From assembly GCF_001278115.1 (NCBI RefSeq), contig NZ_LIYD01000005.1:1494551-1558550 (forward strand): a stretch of 64,000 nt of DNA, in the 5' to 3' direction. Source of the stretch: Flavobacterium akiainvivens (GTDB lineage: Bacteria > Bacteroidota > Bacteroidia > Flavobacteriales > Flavobacteriaceae). Below the pieces are notes generated by a model, which was given only the letters and a program-made list of their open reading frames with translations, was not told the origin of the DNA and searched no databases. Positions 52,539 through 61,198 of this stretch are shown in pieces (position 1 is the stretch's first letter; each line of letters opens with the position of its first letter). A program made the position numbers and the translations under genes.

Positions 52539-52844
52539 ATGGAAAAACAGAGAAAAAAAGTTTTGCTGGCAGCCGTGGCTATGCTGTCAGGAATTGGTGC
52601 GTTCGCACAGGGAAACGGCTCGGCAGGTATAAACGAAGCTACCCAAATGGTAACTTCTTATTTCGACCCCGCTACCCAATTAATTTACGCCATCGGTGCG
52701 GTCGTTGGACTAATCGGAGGCGTTAAGGTGTATAACAAGTTCAGTTCGGGCGACCCCGACACGAGCAAGACTGCGGCAAGCTGGTTTGGTGCGTGTATCT
52801 TCTTAATCGTTGCGGCTACCATCCTGCGCTCATTCTTCCTTTAA
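52539..52844 (+). CDS. traE: TraE, DUF4134 (VirB2-like pilin position)
   Basis: 101 residues: a signal-like start KVLLAAVAMLSGIGAFAQG, then two hydrophobic segments (LIYAIGAVVGLIGGVKVY; WFGACIFLIVAATILRSFF). This is the DUF4134 pattern of CTnDOT TraE. Size and position match a VirB2-type pilin-like component. It starts the tra operon after the island and is 12 bp before traF. Confidence 0.88.
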   Translation: MEKQRKKVLLAAVAMLSGIGAFAQGNGSAGINEATQMVTSYFDPATQLIYAIGAVVGLIGGVKVYNKFSSGDPDTSKTAASWFGACIFLIVAATILRSFFL

Positions 52845-52855
52845 TCTTTTGCCTT

Positions 52856-53188
52856 ATGAATAATTACAACATCAACAAAGGCATTGGACGGACGGTAGAA
52901 TTTAAAGGGCTGAAAGCACAATACCTGTTCATTTTCGCTGGCGGACTGCTCGGTACGCTTATCCTCGTAATGATAATGTATATGGCTGGCGTAAACTCTT
53001 ACGTCTGCCTGTTACTGGGCGCAGGCGGGGCTTCGCTCATTGTGTGGCAAACCTTTTCGCTGAACAGGAAGTACGGCGAACACGGGCTGATGAAAATTGC
53101 AGCCAATAAACGGCATCCCCGCTACATCATCTGCCGCAAGCCTGTACACCGCTATTTAAAATTCACTTCTAAACCGAATGCCCTATGA
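52856..53188 (+). CDS. traF: TraF, DUF4133 (VirB3-like)
   Basis: Starting at ATG 52856 (MNNYNINKGIGRTVEFKGLKAQYLF), 110 residues; the frame is open further upstream but without homology. Two membrane segments (LFIFAGGLLGTLILVMIMYM; CLLLGAGGASLIVWQTFSL) and the tail HPRYIICRKPVHRYL match DUF4133/TraF. It is an inner-membrane transfer component. Confidence 0.88.
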   Translation: MNNYNINKGIGRTVEFKGLKAQYLFIFAGGLLGTLILVMIMYMAGVNSYVCLLLGAGGASLIVWQTFSLNRKYGEHGLMKIAANKRHPRYIICRKPVHRYLKFTSKPNAL

Positions 53189-53269
53189 GACCATTTGGAG
53201 CATACCCCTAAAATTAAGGATTAATATGCTCCAGATAGCTTCATACCATTAAAAAACAAATATACACTA

Positions 53270-55291
53270 ATGAAAAATGTCGCAAAGACCACCACACTGG
53301 AAAATAAATTTCCTTTGTTGGCAGTAGAAAACAATTGTATCCTTTCTAAAGATGCAGATATTACCGCCTGTTTTGAAGTGCGTTTGCCGGAACTGTTTAC
53401 GGTAGCTTCTGCGGAATATGAAGCCATACATTCCGCTTGGCACAAAGCTATCAAGACTTTGCCGGATTTTACCGTAATCCACAAACAGGATTGGTACATC
53501 AAAGAAAGCTATGCTCCCGATTTGGCAAAAGAAGACCAGAGCTTTTTGGCGAAATCTTACCAACGTCATTTTAATGAGCGACCGTTCCTGAACCATTATT
53601 GTTACCTGTTCCTGACCAAAACCACTAAAGAAAGAATGCGAATGCAAAGCAACTTCAGTTCGCTTTGCAAAGGTACACTGATACCAAAGGAAATCAGGAA
53701 CAAGGAAACGATACACCGCTTTATGGAGGCGGTCGCCCAGTTTGAGCGTATCTTGAACGATAGCGGCTTTGTAACCCTGAAACGACTGACCGAAGATGAA
53801 ATTATCGGAACAGAAGATACACAGGGATTACTGGAACAGTACCTCACATTATCGAGGGGAGCAGGAACACCAATGCAGGACATCGCACTCGGAACCGAAG
53901 AGGTACGCATCGGCAACAAAAGGTTAAGCCTGCATACGCTTTCCGATACCGATGACCTGCCCGGAACGGTATCGGCAGATACCCGTTTTGAAAAGCTATC
54001 TACCGACCGTAGCGACTGCCGCCTGTCATTCGCCGCACCTGTGGGTTTGCTGTTAAGCTGCAACCACATCTACAATCAGTACATTTTCTTGGATAACAGC
54101 GAAGACAACCTGCAAAAGTTTGAGAAGTCCGCAAGGAATATGCACTCACTCGCAAGGTACAGCCGTGCCAATCAAATCAACAAAGAGTGGATAGAAAAGT
54201 ACCTGAACGAAGCCCACAGCTTCGGGTTGTCCTCAATCCGTGCGCACTTCAACATTATAGCGTGGTCGGAAGACCCTACAGAACTGAAACAGTTAAAGAA
54301 CGATTGCGGTAGTGCGTTGGCACTGATGGAATGTAAGCCACGCCACAACACGACGGACGTAGCCACGTTGTATTGGGCAGGAATGCCGGGCAATGCGGGC
54401 GACTTCCCCAGTGAGGAAAGTTTTTACACGTTCATTGAGCCAGCATTGTGCTTCTTTACAGAAGAAACCAACTACCACAATTCGCCCTCGCCGTTCGGTA
54501 TCAAGATGGCTGACAGGCTTACAGGAAAACCTATCCATTTGGATATTTCCGACCTGCCTATGAAACGGGGTATCATCACGAACCGGAACAAGTTCATACT
54601 TGGTCCATCGGGTTCAGGTAAATCATTTTTCACAAACCATATGGTACGGCAGTATTACGAACAAGGCGCACACGTACTGTTGGTAGATACGGGTAACTCT
54701 TATCAGGGCTTATGCGAACTCATAAAAGGAAAGACCAAAGGCGAAGACGGTGTTTACTTCACTTATACAGAAGACAATCCCATTGCCTTTAATCCTTTCT
54801 ATACCGATGACGGCGTGTTCGACATTGAAAAGCGGGAAAGTATCAAGACTTTGATACTGACCTTATGGAAGCGGGATGATGAACCGCCAACCCGTTCTGA
54901 AGAAGTTGCCCTTTCCAATGCTGTAAGCGGTTATATCGAACGTATCAAACAGGAAGATGTTTATCCGTCATTCAATGGTTTTTATGAGTATGTAAAAGGC
55001 GACTACCGCAAGGTATTGGAGGAAAAGCAGGTAAGGGAAAAAGACTTTGACATTGCCAATTTCCTGAACGTACTCGAACCCTATTACAAGGGCGGGGAAT
55101 ACGATTACTTGCTGAACTCAAACAAGCAGTTAGACCTGCTATCCAAACGCTTTATCGTGTTTGAAATTGATGCCATTAAAGACCATAAAATCCTCTTTCC
55201 CATAGTGACCCTCATCATTATGGAGGTCTTTATCAACAAGATGCGGAGGCTCAAAGGTATTCGCAAGCTCATCCTGATTGAAGAGGCTTGG
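53270..55291 (+). CDS. traG: TraG conjugation ATPase (VirB4-like), exon 1
   Basis: 674 codons up to the intron. The VirB4-like N-terminal part is followed by the nucleotide-binding core: Walker A LGPSGSGKSFF with the motif from residue 445, LLVDTGNSYQGLC, and Walker B LILIEEAW at its very end. Joined to 57672-58154, the protein is 834 residues, the normal TraG length. TraG is the large energising ATPase of the transfer channel. Without splicing, translation stops six codons into the intron (VRREVA). Confidence 0.93.
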
Positions 55292-55890
55292 GTGCGACGA
55301 GAAGTTGCATAAGTGATTGTCTAGCGAAGACTAGACCTGCTGTTTCGTCAGCAGTAACCTACCGACACATGCATTAGCAGTAATGGTTTTGTGTGAAGCT
55401 GTCGGGACAATGAAGCCCTTTCGGATGAAGGAGCATGAGCCGTGAGGTTCGGCGACAATCCCTAGTATCATGGGATTGGGGCGCTAGGTTTGAATGGTAT
55501 GGCTAATATATGTGAACTGTCGATTGAACCATCGTAACTTCCAGGTAGCCAAAGATACTGATAGGCTCGGCCCAAAATGGGATGTAGTCGGTTACCCCTC
55601 TCCAAGCATGGGCGTACACGAACAAAGCACTACCGGTGGATAGACAGAGCCTAACCCATTCATTTCGTCACTTATGTAGAACTCGGTAAGCCCGTATCGT
55701 TCCTGTTAGGTCAGGGAATCAAACCGCAAGGTGCGACGATAACATGCGGGTATAGGAATGCGGAGAAAGCGAACGCCATCCTGTAATGGGATGGATAGGG
55801 GTTTAAACGTTACCCTACGCGAAAGCGGGCAGACTTCCGCAAGGTGGTTTATTACAATTAACTAAAGAACTTTCAAAGGAGGAAAGGCAA

Positions 55891-57564
55891 ATGAACGTAT
55901 TAAGAAATGAAGCGTGTGCATCTTCCGACCAAGTTGGCAATTGGAACAGTCTCGACTGGAACAGGTGCGAAACAGAGGTCAGAAAGCTGCAAGTGCGTAT
56001 TGTAAAAGCTCAGAAAGAGTGCAGACACAACAAGGTGAAAGCCTTGCAGTGGATGCTTACTCATTCGTTTTACGCCAAAGCTATGGCTGTAAAGCGGGTA
56101 ACCTCTAACAAAGGTAAAAACACGGCTGGAGTTGACCACGTATTGTGGAGTTCTCCAGAAGCCAAAATTCGGGCGATAACTGAATTGAAAAGAAGAGGTT
56201 ATAAACCTCAACCGCTAAAACGGGTACATATTACCAAGAAGAATGGAAAGCTACGCCCATTGGGCATACCGACCATGAAGGACAGGGCAATGCAGGCATT
56301 ATATCTGATGGCTTTGGAACCAGTCTCCGAAACCATAGCCGATAACGATTCTTACGGTTTCCGTAAGACAAGGAATACGGCGGATGCAGTCCAGCAATGC
56401 TACATCACCCTTGCGAAAGGAATGTCGCCTGAATGGGTGCTGGAAGCTGATATTAAAGGTTGCTTTGACCACATTAGCCACGATTGGCTGCTAAATCATA
56501 TCCCGATGGACAAGTCCATGTTAAGGAAATGGTTGAAATGTGGGTTTGTTTTCAACAAAGAACTTTTTATGACGGACGAAGGCACACCGCAGGGAGGAAT
56601 CATTTCGCCAACACTTGCTAATATGGCTTTGGATGGTATGCAGGCCATGCTTGCTAAAATGTTCAGGACACGCCACACGACTAAGCTCGGGAAAAGCGTG
56701 ACTACCTTTTCTAAGGTACATCTGATTCGTTACGCCGATGACTTTATTATCACCGGCAAGACTAAAGAGCAGCTGGAAAACGAAGTTCTTCCGCTAATCA
56801 AGGAGTTTTTAGCAGAAAGGGGCTTAAACCTTTCGGCAGAGAAAACCAAGATTACGCATATAGAAGAAGGTTTCGACTTCCTAGGTTGCAATATCAGAAA
56901 GTACAAGGGCAAATTCCTGACAAAACCATCGAAGGATAATGTGAAAAAGCTTTATGAGAAAGTTAAAGGCATCATTGAAGCCAACAAAACGAGTACACAG
57001 AAAAGTCTCATCAGATTATTGAATCCTGTAATATCAGGTTGGGCAAACCACTTCAAGTACACTTCAGCGTCGGAAACTTTCAGGTATGTAGATTACCTGA
57101 TTTATCGTAAACTATGGGCTTGGGCGCTTAGGCGACACCCAAAGAAAGGAAGGTGGTTTATTTCCACCAAGTATTTCCGTACGATTGGCAAGAGAAACTG
57201 GTGTTTTGCAGTGGATACTAACGACAAGGGCAAGGCGGAAGTCATGTCGCTGAAACGTGCGTACGCAACCAAAATCGTCAGACATGTCAAAATCAAAAAG
57301 GAAGCGAATCCTTTCGATCCCGAATGGAACGATTACTTCAAAAAAAGGGAAACATATAAGATGTTCCTGAAACTTGACAGTAAACGAACCGTACTGTTTA
57401 TGTGGTTTAGGCAAAACCGTGTGTGTCCACTATGTGGCGAGAAAATCGATAGCGATAGTGCATGGAACACTACCAATCTTAGGATTAATGGTCAAGTCCA
57501 ACGAACGCTTGTTCACGATTCTTGTCACAGAAGGGACATACAACTAAAGTTGAGGTTATCATGA
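55891..57564 (+). CDS. ltrA: Group II intron reverse transcriptase/maturase with HNH domain
   Basis: 557 residues. The reverse transcriptase domain has TPQGGIISP and the catalytic YADD at 281-284. A maturase domain follows, with GWANHFKYTSASETFRYVDYL. The C-terminal CPLCGEKI ... LVHDSCH is an HNH nuclease module (about 512-548). The protein helps the intron splice and inserts it into DNA. Its start is preceded by a strong Shine-Dalgarno AAAGGAGG at 55875-55882, unusual for this host group. Confidence 0.95.
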   Translation: MNVLRNEACASSDQVGNWNSLDWNRCETEVRKLQVRIVKAQKECRHNKVKALQWMLTHSFYAKAMAVKRVTSNKGKNTAGVDHVLWSSPEAKIRAITELKRRGYKPQPLKRVHITKKNGKLRPLGIPTMKDRAMQALYLMALEPVSETIADNDSYGFRKTRNTADAVQQCYITLAKGMSPEWVLEADIKGCFDHISHDWLLNHIPMDKSMLRKWLKCGFVFNKELFMTDEGTPQGGIISPTLANMALDGMQAMLAKMFRTRHTTKLGKSVTTFSKVHLIRYADDFIITGKTKEQLENEVLPLIKEFLAERGLNLSAEKTKITHIEEGFDFLGCNIRKYKGKFLTKPSKDNVKKLYEKVKGIIEANKTSTQKSLIRLLNPVISGWANHFKYTSASETFRYVDYLIYRKLWAWALRRHPKKGRWFISTKYFRTIGKRNWCFAVDTNDKGKAEVMSLKRAYATKIVRHVKIKKEANPFDPEWNDYFKKRETYKMFLKLDSKRTVLFMWFRQNRVCPLCGEKIDSDSAWNTTNLRINGQVQRTLVHDSCHRRDIQLKLRLS

Positions 57565-57596
57565 GCTGGCTTCTAAATAGAAGTTTTAAACTGCTT

Positions 57597-57630
57597 GAGC
57601 CGTATGAGGGGAAACTCTCACGTACGGTTC
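57597..57630 (+). ncRNA. Group II intron domain V
   Basis: A 34-base hairpin: GAGCCGTATGAGGG, GAAA tetraloop, CTCTCACGTACGGTTC. This is the catalytic heart of group II introns and is conserved here in full. Domain VI (57636-57671) follows, with a possible branch-point A at 57665, seven bases from the splice site. Confidence 0.92.
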
Positions 57631-57671
57631 TTAGGGGGGAAAGCGGGAGAAATCCCGCTGACCTACCCGAC

Positions 57672-58154
57672 AAAGCAATAGCCAAAGAGGGAATGGCGGA
57701 ATACATCAAGTACCTGTTTAAGACCGTCCGCAAATTCTTCGGAGAAGCGATTGTCGTAACGCAAGAGGTCGATGATATTATCCAGTCGCCCATTGTGAAA
57801 GAAAGTATCATCAATAACTCCGACTGTAAAATCCTGCTTGACCAACGCAAGTATATGAACAAGTTTGATGACATACAGGCGATGTTGGGGCTTACGGATA
57901 AAGAAAAAGGGCAGGTACTTTCCATCAATATGAACAACGATGCAAGCCGACTTTACAAAGAGGTTTGGATTGGCTTAGGTGGTACGCACTCGGCAGTCTA
58001 TGCCACCGAAGTTAGTTTGGAGGAATACCTCGCTTACACGACCGAAGAAACCGAAAAAATGGAAGTAATGCAGCTTGCTTCCGAATTGGACGGTAATGTA
58101 GAACTCGCCATTAAACATATCGCAATGCAAAGGCGGGACAAAGCAAATCAATAG
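57672..58154 (+). CDS. traG: TraG conjugation ATPase, exon 2
   Basis: The frame continues KAIAKEGMAEYIKYLFKTVRKFFGEAIVVTQEVDDIIQSP, SDCKILLDQRKYMNKFDDIQAMLGL and LEEYLAYTTEETEKMEVMQLASE to the stop at 58152-58154. This is the C-terminal part of VirB4-type ATPases after Walker B. It is only produced as TraG after intron splicing; an open frame starting inside the intron (57522) is an artefact. Confidence 0.93.
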   Translation, partial: KAIAKEGMAEYIKYLFKTVRKFFGEAIVVTQEVDDIIQSPIVKESIINNSDCKILLDQRKYMNKFDDIQAMLGLTDKEKGQVLSINMNNDASRLYKEVWIGLGGTHSAVYATEVSLEEYLAYTTEETEKMEVMQLASELDGNVELAIKHIAMQRRDKANQ

Positions 58155-58180
58155 TCATTAACATTTTAAAATTCAGAACA

Positions 58181-58813
58181 ATGAAAAAAGTATTGTATCT
58201 GGTGTGTACGGCACTGATGCTCGCCGTAGCACCGTCAGCAAAAGCCCAGTGGGTTGTAACCGACCCCGCAAATTTGGCTTCAGGGATTATCAACTCTGCG
58301 AACGAAATCATACAGACTTCTTCGACCGTGAGCAATGTGATAAAGAACTTCAACGAAGTAAAGAAAGTGTACGACCAGGGCAAGGAATATTATGACAAGC
58401 TGAAAGCTATCAACAACCTTGTGAAAGATGCCCGTAAGGTGCAACAAACGGTATTGTTGGTAGGCGACGTGTCCGAAATGTACGTGCAGAATTTTGGTAA
58501 GATGATGAACGACCCAAATTTTACCCCACAGGAATTGGTCGCTATCGGTAACGGTTATTCGGCACTACTCAATGAAAGTACCGAACTGCTGAAAGAATTG
58601 AAGCAGATTATAACCGCCACAGACCTTTCGCTGAATGACAAAGAGCGTATGGATATTATCGACCGTGTGTACAAAGAAGTTAAGGATTACCACAGCCTTG
58701 TACGCTACTATACCAATAAGAACATTTCTGTAAGCTATCTAAGAGCGAAAAAGAAAAACGATGCCCAAAGAGTGCTTGAACTCTACGGAACTGCTAACCA
58801 AAAATACTGGTAA
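58181..58813 (+). CDS. traI: TraI, DUF4141 secreted transfer protein
   Basis: 210 residues with a signal peptide (MKKVLYLVCTALMLAVAPSA, then KAQ) and a helical remainder (SANEIIQTSSTVSNVIKNFNEVKKVY; LLNESTELLKELKQIITATDL). This is the DUF4141 pattern of TraI from CTnDOT-like ICEs. It is likely periplasmic or surface-associated, similar to VirB5 in position. It is 27 bp after traG and 4 bp before traJ. Confidence 0.88.
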   Translation: MKKVLYLVCTALMLAVAPSAKAQWVVTDPANLASGIINSANEIIQTSSTVSNVIKNFNEVKKVYDQGKEYYDKLKAINNLVKDARKVQQTVLLVGDVSEMYVQNFGKMMNDPNFTPQELVAIGNGYSALLNESTELLKELKQIITATDLSLNDKERMDIIDRVYKEVKDYHSLVRYYTNKNISVSYLRAKKKNDAQRVLELYGTANQKYW

Positions 58814-58816
58814 ACT

Positions 58817-59812
58817 ATGGAATGGGATAATCTTCACGAACTCCTGCGGTCGCTTTATGATGATATGATGCCGCTTGCAGGCGATATGGCGGCAGTAGCT
58901 AAGGGTTTGGCGGGATTGGGAGCATTGTTCTATGTGGCATTAAAGGTTTGGCAGGCTTTAAGCCGTGCCGAACCTATTGATATGTTCCCTTTACTGCGCC
59001 CGTTCGCTCTAGGGCTTTGCATAATGTTCTTCCCGACCATCGTTTTGGGAACCATCAATGCGGTATTAAGCCCGGTGGTGGTAGGAACCCACCAAATACT
59101 CGAAGACCAGGTGCTTGACCTGAACAAGCTGCAACAACAGAAAGACCAGTTGGAATACGAGGCAATGGTCAGGAACCCCGAAACCGCCTATATGGTATCA
59201 GACGAAGAGTTTGATAAGAAACTGGACGAACTAGGTTGGTCGCCCTCCGACATTGGCACAATGGCGGGTATGTATATGGACAGGCAAGCCTACAAGATAG
59301 AGAATGCCATAAAGGATTGGTTTCGCAATCTACTGGAAATACTCTTTCAGGCGGCGGCTTTGGTCATTGATACCATACGAACGTTTTTCCTGATAGTCCT
59401 CTCCATACTCGGACCAATTGCCTTTGCAATTTCCGTATGGGATGGCTTTCAGTCCACGCTCACGCAATGGCTCACGAGGTACGTCAGCGTTTACCTGTGG
59501 CTTCCCGTTTCGGATTTGTTCAGCTCAATGTTGGCAAGAATACAATCCCTCATTTTAGAACGGGATATAGCAATGCTTGCCGACCCCACCTATATACCTG
59601 ATACGAGCAATACCGTGTACATCATCTTTATGATTATCGGCATCATCGGGTACTTCACTATCCCTACGGTAACAGGTTGGGTAATCCAAGCCGGAGGCGC
59701 AGGAAACTTTACCCGCAATGTAAACTCCACAGCAATGAAAGCCGGAAACATCGCCGGAGCAGGCGCAGGCTCAACAGTTGGAAACATCGGCGGTAAACTG
59801 ATGAATAAATAA
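58817..59812 (+). CDS. traJ: TraJ, polytopic membrane protein (VirB6-like)
   Basis: 331 residues with several membrane segments: GLAGLGALFYVALKVWQAL, PFALGLCIMFFPTIVLGTINAVLSPV, ILFQAAALVIDTIRTFFLIVLSILGPIAFAI, VYIIFMIIGIIGYFTIPTVTGWVIQ. The C-terminus is Gly/Ala-rich (AGNIAGAGAGSTVGNIGGK). Matches TraJ, the VirB6-like inner-membrane core of this transfer system. Confidence 0.9.
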   Translation: MEWDNLHELLRSLYDDMMPLAGDMAAVAKGLAGLGALFYVALKVWQALSRAEPIDMFPLLRPFALGLCIMFFPTIVLGTINAVLSPVVVGTHQILEDQVLDLNKLQQQKDQLEYEAMVRNPETAYMVSDEEFDKKLDELGWSPSDIGTMAGMYMDRQAYKIENAIKDWFRNLLEILFQAAALVIDTIRTFFLIVLSILGPIAFAISVWDGFQSTLTQWLTRYVSVYLWLPVSDLFSSMLARIQSLILERDIAMLADPTYIPDTSNTVYIIFMIIGIIGYFTIPTVTGWVIQAGGAGNFTRNVNSTAMKAGNIAGAGAGSTVGNIGGKLMNK

Positions 59813-59831
59813 ACATTAATCATTCTAAAAA

Positions 59832-60455
59832 ATGGAATTTAAAACGCTAAGAAATATCGAAAACAGCTTTAGGCAGATAAGATTATATGCCATTGTGTTT
59901 GCGGTTCTCTGCATTGGCGTGGTAGGTTACGCCGTATGGCGTTCCTACCGCTTTGCAGAAGACCAACGCCAAAAAATCTATGTACTGGATAATGGCAAAT
60001 CCCTGATGCTTGCCTTGTCGCAGGATGCAAGCATCAACCGCCCGGTTGAGGCAAGGGAACACGTCAGGAGATTTCACGAACTGTTCTTTACGCTTGCCCC
60101 CGACAAGAACGCTATTGAAAGCAATATGAGCAGGGCATTTAACCTCGCCGATAAAAGTGCCTTTGATTACTACAAAGACTTGTCGGAAAAGGGCTATTAC
60201 AGCCGTATCATTTCGGGGAACGTACAGCAACGTATAGAAGTAGATAGTGTCGTGTGCAATTTCGACAACTACCCTTATGCGGTACGTACCTATGCCAAAC
60301 AGTTCATTATCCGGTCAAGCAATGTAACCAGGCGTAACCTGATTACTTCCTGCTATCTCGTCAACTCCGTTCGTTCCGACAACAATCCGCAGGGCTTCAA
60401 TATTGAAAAATTTGCAGTTGTGGAAAATAAGGATATAGAGGTCATCGAACGCTAA
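59832..60455 (+). CDS. traK: TraK (VirB8-like)
   Basis: 207 residues with one N-terminal membrane segment (LYAIVFAVLCIGVVGYAVW) and a periplasmic domain (REHVRRFHELFFTLAPDKNAIESNMSRAFNLADKSAFDYYKDLSEKGYYSRIISGNVQQRIEVDSV). The TraK/VirB8-like scaffold pattern and the position agree. It is followed after 11 bp by a small gene. Confidence 0.9.
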   Translation: MEFKTLRNIENSFRQIRLYAIVFAVLCIGVVGYAVWRSYRFAEDQRQKIYVLDNGKSLMLALSQDASINRPVEAREHVRRFHELFFTLAPDKNAIESNMSRAFNLADKSAFDYYKDLSEKGYYSRIISGNVQQRIEVDSVVCNFDNYPYAVRTYAKQFIIRSSNVTRRNLITSCYLVNSVRSDNNPQGFNIEKFAVVENKDIEVIER

Positions 60456-60466
60456 AAAACAATCTT

Positions 60467-60895
60467 ATGGAAGCATTATCAGATTTAAGCACGTTCGCAA
60501 AAATCCTTACCGACAAAGGATATAACGGGTATTTCCATACGCAGGGTGCGTATGCAGGAAAGCTGAAAGACAGCATCAGCGAATACCTTGAAAGCTGCCA
60601 AAAGGGTACGGATAATTTGCCCAAACAAGACTTGCTGCTGACAGGCTACCTGCAATGGTCGGGCGATGACAAGCCCCGTGTAGAATGCAGTATGTGGGTA
60701 AAATACCTGAATGGCAAATTTTCATTGAGCCGTATGGAGGTAGCCAAGAAAGACGGCTTCGGGCAACTGCTCAAAAAATCGGAACTGGCAAACCTGTCCG
60801 TAATGTCCGCACCAAAATTAACGGAAGCGGTCGCACTGGTCAACGATGCGCCGAAGCAAAAGGCGGGTAAAAGCCCCAAACGTTTCAAGCTATAA
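60467..60895 (+). CDS. Uncharacterised protein between traK and traL
   Basis: 142 residues, no signal peptide or membrane segment: FAKILTDKGYNGYFHTQGAYAGKLKDSISEYLESCQKG and LLTGYLQWSGDDKPRVECSMWVKYLNGKFSLSRMEVAKKD. The basic tail is KAGKSPKRFKL. It is not a member of the named CTnDOT tra series, but its close spacing shows it belongs to the tra operon. It could be an accessory protein. Confidence 0.75.
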   Translation: MEALSDLSTFAKILTDKGYNGYFHTQGAYAGKLKDSISEYLESCQKGTDNLPKQDLLLTGYLQWSGDDKPRVECSMWVKYLNGKFSLSRMEVAKKDGFGQLLKKSELANLSVMSAPKLTEAVALVNDAPKQKAGKSPKRFKL

Positions 60896-60913
60896 CACAG
60901 AAACAGTAAGGCT

Positions 60914-61198
60914 ATGAAAAAATTAAGAGCAAATATGGACAGGTACTTTGACAAGTTGGACGAACGTTGGCGGGCATTGCCCTTGCGCAAGCAGCACCAA
61001 TATACGCTGTACTTCTTTGTGGGTTACCTGCTGCTTACCGTAGCGGTGGTTGGCAAAGTAATGTACGATACCTCAAAGTCCGGTAACGATATGGTCATTG
61101 AGCATATCGAAAACCCTGTCCTCAAAAGTAAAAACCCTGCAAGGTTGCAGGATAGTGTATCAACAATTTTAAAAAATCAGATTTATGAAAGAAAATGA
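60914..61198 (+). CDS. traL: TraL, DUF3989 small membrane protein
   Basis: 94 residues: a charged N-terminus (MKKLRANMDRYFDKLDERWRALPLRKQ) and one membrane segment (YTLYFFVGYLLLTVAVVGKVMY). The DUF3989 pattern is the TraL position of CTnDOT-like ICEs. It overlaps traM by 14 bases. Confidence 0.85.
   Translation: MKKLRANMDRYFDKLDERWRALPLRKQHQYTLYFFVGYLLLTVAVVGKVMYDTSKSGNDMVIEHIENPVLKSKNPARLQDSVSTILKNQIYERK

Larger units (their letters stand above)
55292..57671 (+). mobile_element. Group II intron in traG (2380 nt)
   Basis: The intron starts GTGCGAC at 55292, a canonical group II 5' end, and ends GAC at 57671. Exact removal joins GAG GCT TGG to AAA GCA ATA and restores traG (EEAWKAIA). Domain V is at 57597-57630, and a domain VI stem GCGGGA-GAAA-TCCCGC follows. 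EBS1 candidate CCAAGC (55602-55607) pairs with the last six exon bases GCTTGG (55286-55291). The maturase gene is inside, in the traG orientation, so splicing and transfer function can be reconciled. Confidence 0.93.

Noticed and set aside
53197..53232. GGAGCATA/TATGCTCC inverted repeat between traF and traG
   Set aside because: The loop is 20 bases and there is no T run; too weak to call a terminator or operator.
53270..55312. TraG as a truncated pseudogene
   Set aside because: The break coincides with a complete group II intron, and splicing restores the frame exactly.
57522..57671. Open frame upstream of TraG exon 2 that could be a separate start
   Set aside because: The bases belong to the intron 3' part, including domain V and VI, and the residues are unlike TraG until 57672.
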